Below are positions 12,816-25,460 of a stretch of DNA of 64,000 nt, one piece after another; the first letter of the stretch is position 1, and the number at the start of each line of letters is the position of its first letter. The stretch is from Aquatica leii. Lineage: Eukaryota > Arthropoda > Insecta > Coleoptera > Lampyridae. The notes under the pieces are model-generated. The model ran no database searches. It saw only the letters and a program-made list of their open reading frames with translations, and was not told the DNA's origin. The stretch spans positions 56,162,487-56,226,486 of the forward strand of contig CM069433.1 of NCBI GenBank assembly GCA_035610365.1, read 5' to 3'. A program made the translations under genes and the position numbers.

Positions 12816-12948
12816 TTTTTTTCTCAACGTTTTTAAAGTAGCAGTTATTTGCGGCTGTCTGAACAATACTCGTCTCGTGGAAGAGGTTTTGCCACTTGTA
12901 GCAACCACCGGTGGCGGACGCCGAGTGACTCGTCAGTAAATGCCCTTA

Positions 12949-15900
12949 GATAAGAACTAAATTGAATGAAACAGCGTACGTGTTAAGTGAAATAGGTAAA
13001 AACTGTTTAAACGATAAAAGTAAATTAATATTAAATATTTTAGAAATGTTTATATTTATGACACAGTTAAACTAACACAAAAATTTGTTTATTTCCACAT
13101 ATCGCAAGAGACACGTAAGCTCAATGAGCTACATTTTAGTTTCTCTCTCGGTAACAAGCGACGCTGACGATTGTCTTAAAGACGTCCAGGACAGACTATA
13201 GTATCAGCTATCCATATTGCAGAAATATTAATCGTGCCAAGTAGAAAAGCATAAAATGCAAAACAGTATTCTTTAGAAATTCAAGGTATGCGTAATGATT
13301 TACAAGAAATTTAAGAAACTGCCCACCAAGCACTTAAAATTTGCTTACAACAAAATTGCCAGATAAGTATATAAAATGTTACAAACTGTTTTGTCAGTAA
13401 AAAGTACTAAAAAAGTTAAAAAAACTATAATTCAAAGCGCAAACTTACACTTAAATTTTACCTAATAATTGGATAATTTTGCTCGATCGCTGGGCCGGTT
13501 TCCGGCGAACGCGCTGAACCTGCTTTGTGCCGCCCCTGTAATCGTATTGTTACTCATTGATAAGGGGACAGTGTTTATGACCTAAATATAGAATAAAAAA
13601 ACTAGAATTAAAAATGAACTTAATTAAAACCAGAGTAATGCATCTGAGATCAAAAATAGACATATTAGCAGAAGGACATAAATTGAAAGAGCATACGAAT
13701 ACAACACCTAAAAAACGAAAGTGATCAATGGGTTTTGGCGGAAATGTACTGGCGTAACTACAATTTGGTGCCCCACCCCTTTCGCCTTTCCAAATAATTG
13801 TATATATAAAATGTACGTATGTATGTATGACGTTAGTTATTTTAATGAGGGATTAGTAAATAAATATGGATTTAGTTTATATCTATTGTATTGTAATAGA
13901 ATAGCAGATCAATGAAAACATCATCAGATATGACTAAAAATAATTTAAAAAGAATTTATAATTTCATAATTAGTTTATATGCTAGCTCTAATTACGTTTT
14001 ATTTAGTTATGTTGTGTTTTTTATTAAATGCAGCGGTCTGAGGAAGTAGATACATGTCCACAAAACGTCGCTTCAAAAAACACATTTTCATCGCTCTCTT
14101 CTACTAGAAGAATTTACCACCTTTCCTGATCATCAGATATCTACTTTTCTAGCTTTTTGTTAATAAATTGTGTAATTAGTTCAGTGTTAGTGTTAATATG
14201 TTTCGTTGCTGCGTTCTCAGTTGCCAGTAATGATCAAAATTTTAGAAGATCTTGTTTCATGCTATTTCTGGTGTATGTTTTCATTAGTTTTAATTTACTA
14301 AAAGATTTTCTAGCTGATGCTACACTAACAAGCAACGTTAAAAATAGCAACAAAACAGTTATTACCCCAGAGAATTCGCTTTCCATAAATAGCAGCTTCA
14401 CTAGCATTAACTTTCATTGAGAAGTTCTTATTTACATTTACATTTAAATAAATGATTTATTATTTATTGTGGAAAAATAGTTGATATAGTCGTAATCACG
14501 AAAAGTATCTTATGACTCATCGGTAAGCAACTTAAGGTTTAAGGTTTCTGAAACGTATGTCTTTATTGACTAGCACGCGCATAATAAGTGCAGGCGTGTA
14601 GGAACTGTAGGAGTCATGGGTACCTTTGGCTTCCACAAAAAATGATGTAAAATGTCGAATTTTTATATTCGCAACAACAGTTTTATTTGTTAGTCTTTTG
14701 TCTCGCATGTAAACGAAATATTTTTTAGAATAAAAGCTTATTTTTTAACGATGGTTCTTAAAAAAATAAAGTACGTAGATACCTAAATCTAGTTTTCCTT
14801 TTCCACATGTCACAATCAGTGAATTGAAATACTCATTTTGGAAAAAAAGTGCGAGCAAATAAGTGATCATTTAGAATTTTATTTATTTTGCTTATAATAC
14901 TTCCAGATGCTCTTAGGACGCGTTTTGATTGGCCACGGTTCCTTTAAAAAAAAATTTTGCTTGCGGCGCTTTTTTGCTTGCTTCGCTCTCATGGTGTCTA
15001 ACACAATATCCTCCAAGAAAATTATGTATCTACATGCTTGCCACTGGCTCCCACATTTTCTAAAACGATCCTACGCCGTTGAATAAGTAATACCTGTAAT
15101 ACCGATAAAATAAAATATTGAGCTGTTAATTTATGTAGCAATAATACTCCAGTAAACTAGAAACAAAGTTTTAAGATGCAATAAAATATGTTTTATAAAA
15201 AGATAGTACATAGTTACTTAATAGTCACAATGATTTGTATTTTTCTACTAGGTAATTACACATGTAAAGTATTTAAACGTAACAAACGAATGACCGGAAA
15301 AAAGAAATTAATTTGAGTTGTAAGAACGGCAAGGTACGATTTTTATCTAGTATTACCAATAAGGTATTTTAAAATAATAATTGATTTAATCAAAGTATCG
15401 CAACTTTCATGTATTTTGTAGATTACAAATATGTGATTTGACCCAATGAAAGACCATAGCTATTGAATGGATGATCTGAAATTAATGTACTGCGGTCCTA
15501 TCCTGTGTACTAGTTAGGATTAAAATGTAGATAATTTACTACTATTTGTATTACGAAATAAAATTAAAAAATAGTTTTATATTTGAAATGTATTTATGGT
15601 TATGAACACATAATATTACAATCGTTTTAGTTAAAAACAGTGTATGTTTGATTAACAGTTAATTTAATTCAAGGTGAATTAAACTGATGCATAAACTGAC
15701 AGAAACGTTGTTTAAGTTATCCGCGTACGTTGTCATTATAAATAACCTACGTTTTACAGATTAGCGTTGACGACTTTCTAAAGGTTAGCTATCTCTCTTT
15801 AACTGCAAAAGATAAGTTAAATACGTATATTATATAATTTTAATTTTCTATTCGATCAAATATGAATCATAAGACACCTCTCGCAATTACGACTACACGG

Positions 15901-18900
15901 CATTTTGATAATATTCTAGAAATTTTTCGACTTATTGGAAAACATATTTATCATTATTTTCAAATAGGTGCTTTACGCATTAAGAAACGAAACAAACTGT
16001 AAACTGTACGCATACCGTAAAACTTTTCATTTATTTGCATAATGTTAACTTTAAACTTTAAATATTTCTTCTTGATTTGTAAATTGAAAGAATTCAGATA
16101 TATTCTCAAAAAGGCACTCTTTTATATTTTACACTTTTCTGTGTTTCACTTTGAGGCTATTTTCGTTGCACCTTAGTGTAATTGTTTTGAACTTCAAAAA
16201 CATTTTTGTACATTAATTCCAGATCATTACAAGATTATAGACGATTGATCTTACCAAGAACCGGCACCAGCCGTAAATAGAAAAACAAACATTATATTCT
16301 TTTGTACTCCTCCCCCCCTCCCCCAAAGCGCAAATGACATATGAAACAGAAAATTGAACAACGAAAAAATATAGCATACCCGAATTTTTAACATTTTTCT
16401 CTTATAAATCGAGAACGGATGGAGATATCGTGAATCGCTTTTTACTAAAATTTAACAAAGTTTATTTTATAGTAATTAAGTTTTTTCCAAAAATTACAAA
16501 AATGAGTAATCGCTTCAGATAACGCCTTCTAGTTTATTTATTTTAAGTTAAACGGTGAACAACAAATTTTTGTCGAAAGAGTATAAAATGTTCTTTCAAA
16601 CGAAATCAAAAATATTCAAATAAGTTGAATGGTTCAGAAGACATTAAAATATTGAAAAATGCATTGGTCTCCCTTTTATGACAGATACAAAAAATATCAT
16701 AAAAAAATGATGTCGTATCACTCAATCCATAAAATTATGTTTTCAAAGGTATGGCTCATCGCCCAACTTTTCGAGATACCGTGAACTTTATGTTTCTTCT
16801 ACGGTAACTTTATACTGCGACAAATAAGCGCGAAAACATTCGAATGTCTACGCTGTGTAAGTCACTGTAGTTTCTTCATAGCAGTTAGGCCCCTTAGCGT
16901 CTTTCTCTTCGTATCTGTTCTTAATGTCACACACAAAATACATTCAAAGCAGCTTGAAAAACATCACGCACAGATACACAAATACCTAATCTTGTATCAT
17001 TACACTATTTACTATATGGTTACATATATTCAGTGTCAAAATACTTTAACTTAAACAAAAAAATTGGAGAACTTTTATATAAATAAGAGTTAAGTCCACT
17101 GAATAATTATTGTTCACATTTGTTAGTGTTGCGAAGAAGTAAAATTGCTTTATTATTTTCTACATTTGCTTTCCAGTACAAAAAAATATGCGACATATTT
17201 TTAAAATTTGCTTTATACAAAAAATTGACATAAAAGCTAATTTTTAAAAAACTCCAAAAAATGTAGCCCGATTTTGACAAGTTTATTAAAAAACAAATTC
17301 CACAACTAACTATTTTTTTTTGTTTAATTATAATGGTAAAATAGTTAAAAGATCTAAATAATAAGATTAACTGTGATTAAATCGTTAACGATGTTACACT
17401 TCTTGTAAATAGGAATATGTACCTATCATACTATTATTTTATTTTAAAAATAATTTGATTACAATGTTTTTATTCCAAAGACTATAGTATTCTAAAAGTG
17501 AAATAATAAATTTCAATAACTATTTAAACGAATATATTAAAAAAATTGAACTAGTAAAACAAAGAACCAATAGGAATAGTCGTATCCCTTCTCATGTCGC
17601 CCCTTCCAAATTATTTCAAACTGGCGCTTATTCTTGAATACAAATTTGTAGTGTATTGACAGACTTTTAGTGCCAAATATTTATTTTATATAATCGTACT
17701 AAGTGATGTCCTTAACATTTGGTGTATTGTATTAGCTTCCTGTGGATTACACGGATTTAATTACGAACAAGGTCAGTTCCAGTAGTTAATTCGATGCTAT
17801 TATGTACAAAACACTGAATTCATATTACAAACAACTTAAAAAGTAATATAATTAGTTAATGGTATTTAATTTTTACGTATTTTAAAAACCCGTTATAATT
17901 GATTTGTTTATTCTATAAATTTCAAATTTTTTTAGGTAATTATAAATGTGGGTGTATATGCGGATATTTTATTTAAAAAACATCATTCTTGCAGAATCTT
18001 ATTGTTTTTCCGAGAACTAAGAATCTACGATTTATGAATCAACTAAAAATTTATTCTTAATAATAAACTCGTCATGCTTAACAAATGCAAAGATTTTCCG
18101 TATGATTCAAATATGAACGCTCTGTGTGATTCTTTTAAGTGCGCAATGCGTTACTCATGTTTACGTTTTAAATTATTGAATTAATTACAATATACCCATA
18201 AGAAAATACATAACTATATAATGTTCAGGTGTGTATGTGTGCGTTAGATACAACTATCTGTTCTGGTTATTCATAGGTATATTCATTACATTTATGTTAA
18301 TCGTGTTTAAATCTACACTTCATCAAAGAGAACGTAAGAATTTTCATTAATTTTCTTAATAATATATTCCAAGATATCTCTTAGTCACACTTCATGCTTA
18401 AAACATTATTGTTTACGTTTTTTTATGGTGATTGTATATTCAAAATTCAATGCATTTAAATTATGTTAGAAAACTACTGTTTATGTCTAGTGAAATCTTA
18501 GAATGCTTTAACTAGCTTAACTTTTCTACAACAGTAACTGTAATCGATATTATATAGCAGTCAATATTTGAAGAAAAACATTAATTACTACAGCTAGTAC
18601 TTTAGTGATTTTTGGAAAATAGGTTAATTTATAGATGTATTTGAAAAATAATATCACTATTGTTCAAATGTAATTTATTCTAATTAGAAAATCAATAAGG
18701 GTGGACAAAATAAATGCATGCTGAACTACAAACATTTTTACAACATAAACAAAAAATATGTTAATGCTTAATGAATTGCAATAGTTACACGTAAACGGTT
18801 TTCAGTTACAACATTGTCATAAAATTGATGATTATGCAGTGAACATTTTTCCTCCTAGCTTGCATTAAGTATTTTGTTTCGAAAATTATGTTATATAATA

Positions 18901-20684
18901 TACTTTGAAATATGCCCTACTTGAAAAGTGCACGCAATTAGAGTAATTACAACTACCGGACTAAACTTAAAAATTAAACAATGGCTTGGCGACAAAAGCA
19001 CAATAAATTATTCTCTACACGTTTTATTTGTGTAGATATGCATTTTTTCGTTATCGTACATATCATAACAATACTTGAATCTTAATCAAGTTGAATATGG
19101 CTTCTGTGTGGTTATAAACATAAACAAAACTCCCAAATCGTTTATTATAATCGATAGCAACCGTAATCCTCTGATGGGTGTATTTAATGAAGTTCTGTTT
19201 ACTTCAAAACAGCTGCAACCACCGTGCGTATGTTAGGGGGTGTGAAATATGCGTTTGTGTTTATCTGGACACAAGCTTGACACGTGCGCACCTGGTTTTG
19301 CCAAAACAGATTCTAGTTTAAAATGTAATCAAACATACGTCGGCATCTGTTAAAAACGAAACTGAAAATTAAATCCATCAGACCATAATCTCATAAGCGT
19401 GGCATATGGATCGTTTTCAAATTCCATATCGGGTAAAGTTACAAAGCATTAAAGCGAAAACGGGAACATCCTTCCGGTACTAGAAAACCCCTGAACAGGA
19501 AGGGGGCGGAATTTGTTAGAGGACGCGTGCTAGAAGACATTAAAAGTACCACCTGGAGTAAAAAGTATTTTTTAATTATAACTGTTTTTATAACATACGC
19601 GTGTTCGAATAAATTTGCAAGTTCAAGGTTTAGAAAGAAGTGAAATTACACCTCAAAAATACTTTTGTTTTGTTTGTTGCAGACGAGTATTGTTATTCAG
19701 TCGATGGAAAACTAGTATATAAAAACTTATTAATACAAATTAAAAATATTATTCATAGTTTCAGTTCGTTGCATATTTATTAGTTTTGGTTAAATTGTTT
19801 TACATATTTATGCGTAAACTAATGAGTAATTAATACATTGAGGTTTAGGTATGTTTACTTTATTATCGCTACGTATTAACCTCTTTCAGTGCAATTTTTA
19901 ATAAATACGTGTTAACAATTATCGATTTACTTGAATTATTTGTTCATGTAAAAAACGTGTATGCGGGTATATACAAAATTTTACTAGAAAGTAAGTCTAT
20001 TTTTATTATCGATGCAATTAAAATAAGTAATAAATAATACATACTTTCTTTTACGGAGTGCTTTCGTTAATTAATATTTAAACCTGGTAATATTTGAAAA
20101 CTGAAATTCCTATTTTTACTTAATTAGTAAATAGTTGTGACGTGATTAAAACAAATTTCTTTATTAGTTAACTCTTGAAATTACAATTTTCCGAACCAGT
20201 ACATGGTAATAAATACAAACTTTGATTCAACCAGTTTGATGTCAGGAAAAATGTTAATATCGATCAGTTTTTTCAATTGCACAACCATGGTTAAACGCTC
20301 TCTGAACAATATTAGCAGATTAGTTTAAATACATATCTTGAAACAGCAATGTCATATCCATAACAATTATGAAAAAGCAAAAAAGTATTTTGTTTTTTGG
20401 TATATAACTAAATTAAATCTGTATTAGGTGTGACTACAAAATCTAATTCTTGGAGAATATGTGTTGATTAAAAGTTTGTACCGTTTTTAAGTGGTAGGTA
20501 GTATGATTAGCAGTTTCTTGAGTTACTAAAACTTTTTTGTGTAGTCTTTCAGTGCATTTTAATAAATTTTTATTTTTAGCAAACTAAGCACGCTGCACAA
20601 ATAACAAAAACAAATGTAACGTTTGTAAAGACGGTGCCACAAATAACGGTGCTGTTAAAACCTAAATGCTTTGCCGTACAAAGA
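12949..20684. other. Long AT-rich non-coding region
   Basis: Nearly 8 kb with no supported gene. Details seen: a GC-rich patch at 13485-13540 ending GCCGCCCCTG, which could be a single degenerate hAT-type end; a piece at 14030-14075 (CTGAGGAAG...AAAACGTCG) resembling sequence near Penelope-like elements; a patch at 14900-15070 containing TTGCTTGCTTCGCTCTC; a C-rich run at 16308-16325; and an 88-codon hydrophobic frame at 14157-14420 that lacks an ATG start. No RNA gene was recognised. It could be intergenic or a large 5' intron of inscuteable. Confidence 0.4.
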
Positions 20685-20715
20685 CAACAACATTGATTAT
20701 CCATCAATGTTGTTG
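20685..20715. repeat. Perfect 13-bp hairpin
   Basis: CAACAACATTGAT (20685-20697) is followed after five bases by its exact reverse complement ATCAATGTTGTTG (20703-20715). It stands alone in AT-rich non-coding DNA. A function is not evident; chance, a small foldback or a structured RNA are all possible. Confidence 0.7.
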
Positions 20716-22600
20716 ACTTAAAAAAGCTGTATATACAAAATAGAACACAAAAATGTATATACTTGCACTCGTTATTTTATATTTGGCACATGTTACATAT
20801 TACTGATTAATGAGAATTAGGTCGATCGGATACCAAAGAAATCAGAGTTTGAATGAAATTTCCATTAGTTTCTTTGGGCGTTAGCTGCATTAATTTGCAT
20901 TCGATACGAAAAAGAAAATCAGTTATAGTCTAAATCTAAATTCTGTAAAACTAGAAAGTATTTTTGATGCCGCAGGTATGCATACAGAATAAACAATTTA
21001 AAATTTAGTGAAAACTGTGGTTTAGATATATAATTGTCAGTGATGATAATTAATAATGTCTTACTTTTTCTAGTTAAGCTTGAAAATACCAAATGATACA
21101 CTAAAGTTATTTGTCAATCACGATAAAATTAACTATAAATAAATAGAAGCCGATGTAAAATTCAGTTGCAAAAAACTACAATTTGTACAACCTTGTACTT
21201 TTTTCCAAGTATAAAGAACTTTGTTGTAACGATGACTCTCATTTCTAATTATTCATTTAATGTTCTGAATCACGCCTGATTCATTAAATCAAAGACTAAT
21301 TTGCAGCAGTTATGTATCGATTATTTAAATATATGTAATTAGATTCGTTCACGTAAAGTTTATATATTTTATAAATACGGTTACTTTTTATTCATAATTA
21401 ATCAATGATTACAATTTACATATAAATATTTAGATTTAGATAATGTTTATGCATTCCCTTTTTTATTTCTTTTTGATATGAATTTCGTGAAGATTGTAAA
21501 TATTTAGTTCCTTATTGAAAACGTCTATTTGTGGCTATTTTTCTTAGAAGCAGGTTACATCACATTAATTTTAGATATTGTAATATAATAATTAGGTCTT
21601 TTAACATTGTTTTTTTAACTTGCTGAAACAAAAACGTTTGTTGTTAACGTAATCTTTCTAATCTCACGTACTTCAAAAACTTGTTGTAGCAGAATAATAT
21701 AATTAGTCCACGATCAAAAACCGGCCAATTATTTTAAAATATCAAAACAATTTGTACATTATGTAATTTCAAGGAGACGTGCGGAATTTGAAGGATTTTT
21801 ATCATGTTAGAATTGATGAAATTACCATTTGTGACAATTTTCTCGTGAGAAATTTAATGAATCAGAACGATTCAAGAAGTATGTAAACGGCGATTACCTT
21901 CAAGTATATGAAAACGTTTATTGTTTATTTAACTAAAAAAATACATATACACTTGAGTCAATTCCAAAATACTGAATCATATGTTTCATAATATCGTACT
22001 TTAAATAAAAGCTTATCTAAGTATATTAAACATAAATTATGACTTAGCATTATTCTTTAACGGTGCCTCAGCATATGTAGAGTAAAAGTACCCCATAGTA
22101 ACGTACGGTTCCCGTTCTTATGTTTCATATCTTCTTCAAACGCAGCTGCCGTAACGGTATTGTAGTGACGGTCCCTTTTACGTATTATGTCAACCCCAAT
22201 ATGCGTGTGTACGTAGATGCTTTGGTTTATTCACGTAGATAATTATGATTTACAAAAATTAAATTGTCTTTTGCTTTCTGAAAGAAAATCCATTTCATTA
22301 TGCATGTAATTATTTCATGTATCCGAAATAAAAAATATATAACATTTCGTACTATAATTGTAAGACATGACACATAAATGTGGACGATTAATATCAAAAA
22401 ACCTTAAAATGATATGTAAATATTGCATACTCGATAACAGACCTTTATTTATACTGTCTATCATTGACTAATAAACATAACTTGAACTTTTATTGAAAAA
22501 ACCTGTACAATGTTTATAAAGTTGTACAGCCTATATTGTATATTACTATATAAGCAAAAGCAAAGTACAATCAGACGTTACCTTCTGTAATTCGGAAAGT
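20716..22600. other. AT-rich non-coding stretch
   Basis: I see no gene, RNA or mobile element here. A somewhat less AT-rich patch at 22060-22220 has no recognisable content. Confidence 0.4.
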
Positions 22601-22615
22601 CTCCTATGGGCAACC

Positions 22616-22700
22616 TAATTTTTTACTTTCCTATAAGGAAAGTATAGCGATCGAAATTTTTTTTCAAAAAAATTTTTTTTGAAGAATTTTACGTTTCAAG
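22616..22700. repeat. Palindromic dispersed-repeat-like motif
   Basis: ACTTTCCTATAAGGAAAGT (22625-22643) is an inverted repeat with 7-bp arms, followed by ATAGCGATCGAAATTT and runs of T and A. The compact palindrome plus GCGATCG looks like the end or core of a dispersed repeat. No second copy was found in this window, so the call rests on its structure alone. Confidence 0.35.
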
Positions 22701-23940
22701 GTCTTCTGAATCAGAAAAACGTATTTTTAAAATTTTTGGGTGTCTGTGTCTCGTTTATTAAGTATATCACTGTACAATGTTGGTTGGCATTTGATTTTCA
22801 ATTTTATTTTTCGTTCGTATAATTTTTTTTTTAATTTTTGTAATCTGATCACCAACAATTTAGATACACTATTTATGCCAAAATAATTTTTTTCATTTAA
22901 ATTTAATTAACAAACAAACGTTAAAGTAAAATATAATGTGGTTTTAAAAATGTTTTGTAGATTTTTGTATACGCTTTGCTTTATTGTTTGAGAGACTAGC
23001 GATAATCAGTCAAAAAACTTTTTTATTTTGGTTTGATTTTTGAAAATAGAATATGCAGAAATCTAAAAATTAATCGATTTTTATTAAGTACTTTAACAAT
23101 CTGCTTAATCAAACTGACTGAGACTGATGTGTAGCTGGATCTACGAGTAGAATATTTAAAACAATTTTGTCCGGTTGATTTTTATGTTATTGTTCCATTT
23201 ACACAAATACAAGCATATCTCTGTAGATCCCGCTTTGCATACTATTAAGAATTGGCAATACCTTAAAGTCTTATACTACTTTCCAGTGGCGGCTTCTCTA
23301 TTAGGTCAGTTGGTCAGTAATCCTCTAAAAAATAAGAATAGGTAAGAAATAAATTTTATTTGCTTTAAATTTCGAGAAGATTCGCGCTTTAATGAATTTA
23401 TCAGCGTTTGAATCTCATAGGTTTAAATAATTTTCAATGTAAGTGCATCAGATACCAAAACTTACGAATTTACCCGAAGCTCGAGTTGTGTCCCGCGTGT
23501 ATTATATATTGAAGCCGAAATGCAAATGATTTTGTAATCAATAGTGAAACACGCATAAAACAATGTTATGCGAAATAAAAAAAAGAGATAAGAGTATGCT
23601 TTCTGCGGTTGTCAGCCGGGTGCCATTCCGCCTACTCAATGTAATGCTTACGTTATTTATTATTTTTTCAGTAGCACCTATTTGTAAAACAAAGATCTTG
23701 TACGACAAACTTTGCAGTCGATTTTCTTAGTTGATGGATAATATACGTTTGCGGCAAATGACAATAACTTTCACATAAAAATTAATTGTATTTAAGTTTT
23801 TTTTTCATAATAGCGGTAGTACACGTTAGACATTTAAAAATGACTAACTAATAATAGTTTAAATTTTGGAAAACGTTTAGAATTTAAAGCCTGGCTAGCT
23901 AGCAGCACCTTCCCTAAGATTTTCTATATATAAGTTTAAC
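22701..23940. other. AT-rich non-coding stretch
   Basis: No gene supported. CAGTGGCGGCTTCTC at 23285 resembles a hAT-type terminus, but no partner end was found. Confidence 0.35.
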
Positions 23941-24149
23941 TTTATTTGTTGCTTACGCTTACAAATTGGTTCGTGCTTTCCCTATTTACAATTACTACAT
24001 TACATTCTATTTACATTTTTTTAAATACATTTCATTATGCCTCCTCTCCTCGTAACTTTTTCCTTCTTCTCCATACTTCTTCCATCCACTCCGCTCTATT
24101 TTCGTCTAAGATTTCCTCTTTTTTTCATAACCTCTTCTATTAATTCTCT

Positions 24150-24692
24150 GCATTTATCTCTCATGTGGTTAAGATCTTCCGTCTCTTCTCTACATAGTCT
24201 GCACATCTTTTCTTCTTTTTTCCAGTATTTGTTACTTAACTCCTCGTTTTCACATCTGAATCGTGCTATTATTTAATTCTTTTTGTTGCTTTTATTCCCT
24301 ATATCCATTAAATATTCTAGCACCCCTTCACCCTTGATATCCTTATAATTCCTATTATACCTGCCCTCTTTTATCCTTGTCCATCTTTCTTGTTTTTCGA
24401 TGTCCCTATCTCTCTTTATTTCTTCCCTTACCACAACTCCCTCTTTTCTTAACCTCTCCACTTCTTCTCTCGCGTACCCGTTTCTTTTGTAATACTCTTC
24501 TCTGCCCTCCTGTCCGTACTTCACTTTTCCTCCCTTTATCTCTTTCCAACATTCTTGCAGTATTTTGCATTCTGTTTTTTCCCTCAGTTCTTCCTCGTAT
24601 TTTATGGCTCTTTTTCCTGTATCTACTCTTATTTTTGCTACCTGTACCTCCTCTCTCATAATGTACCCCGGTGTATCTCTGTCCAGTCCCAA
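24150..24692 (-). pseudogene. LINE C-terminal region with CCHC zinc motif
   Basis: The frame at 24273-24692 starts GLDRDTPGYIMREE and contains ILQECWKEIK, YYKRNGYAREEVERLR and EKQERWTRIKEGRYNRNYKD. After a break the reading continues as ARFRCENEELSNKYWKKEEK and then CRLCREETEDLNHMRDKC, a C-X2-C-X8-H-X4-C motif that probably binds element RNA or target DNA. This C-terminal module follows reverse transcriptase in many insect LINEs. Confidence 0.78.
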
Positions 24693-24980
24693 AACCCATT
24701 TCCAGTATTTTTCCTGTAGCCCCTCTACCTCGCTTCACTCCTTCCAGCCCCATATTTCCGCCCCATACATCACTACCCCTTTTATTAACTTTTTAAACTA
24801 CAACTTTCTTGTTGTTCTTGTCCTATTAACCTGTTTCCTTTCCTCACTCTTTTCTTTATGTGTTCTCCCTCCTTATTATCCTGCTTCATCCTGTAGCCCA
24901 GGTATGTAAGTTCCTTAACTTGCTGCACTTCCTCATCTCTCCATTTCCACTCCTTTCTTTTTCTTTTTCCCCCTCCTTTT

Positions 24981-25460
24981 CTAAATACTATTATTTTTGT
25001 TTTCTCCGTATTTAGTTCCATTTCTTTTATTTTTTATGTATTTTTCTAGCGTTTCCATAATCTTTTTCATTTTCTTTTTCTCCTTAGTCACCAACACTAC
25101 GTCATCCGCATACGCCAACGACCATACCTTCGCTTTCTCTACCACTATCCTTCCTGTCTGTTGTCCTCTCATTGTCTCCTCCAGATCCCCCGTATATACT
25201 GCGAACAGGATTGGGCTCAGAGGGCATCCCTGTCTCAACCCTCTCTTCGTCATAAATTTCTCGCTCTCTTCCCCATTTACTTTGATTCTGCTCACCGTTT
25301 CTTCGTACATTTCCTCTACTCTTTCTATTAATTTTTCATTGATTTTTTTTCTTTTCATGTATTTCCACAGTTTTTCCCTGTTCACTCTGTCAAAAGCGGC
25401 TTTTAGATCTATGAATAGTGCCACCATTTTCCCTTTTTTTTCTGGCTTTTTATTCGCCAA
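24981..25460 (-). pseudogene. Reverse transcriptase domain of the LINE
   Basis: A 159-codon open frame contains, in order: VALFIDLKAAFDRVNREKLW (first catalytic Asp in the F-x-D-L-K-x-A-F-D motif), KRGLRQGCPLSPILFAVYTG (motif with R-Q-G-C-P-L-S-P), and SLAYADDVVLV (catalytic YADD). All residues needed for polymerase chemistry are present in this piece. It continues, in another frame, into 24785-25021 with LNTEKTKIIVF and KELTYLGYRMKQD (thumb). The frame break near 25020 and others mean the element as a whole cannot make a full polyprotein. In life it would reverse-transcribe element RNA at a nicked chromosomal target. Confidence 0.88.

Larger units (their letters stand above)
10675..12945. 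mobile_element. Decayed PIF/Harbinger transposon, copy 1
   Basis: Ends are imperfect inverted repeats: the left begins AGGCCTTTACTCACGAGCCA and the right, in reverse complement, GGGCATTTACTGACGAGTCA; similarity continues for about 50 bases through GGCCACGGGTGG versus CGCCACCGGTGG. TTA flanks both sides (10672-10674, 12946-12948), the 3-bp target site expected of Harbinger elements. Inside are remnants of both canonical genes: a HARBI1-like transposase on the minus strand in two exons and a MADF-BESS protein on the plus strand. All are broken by frameshifts and stops, so this copy is old. Confidence 0.88.

Noticed and set aside
14157-14420. 87-codon hydrophobic frame with a possible membrane segment
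   Set aside because: It has no ATG at its start (TTG), and Leu/Phe/Val-rich translations are expected from AT-rich DNA.
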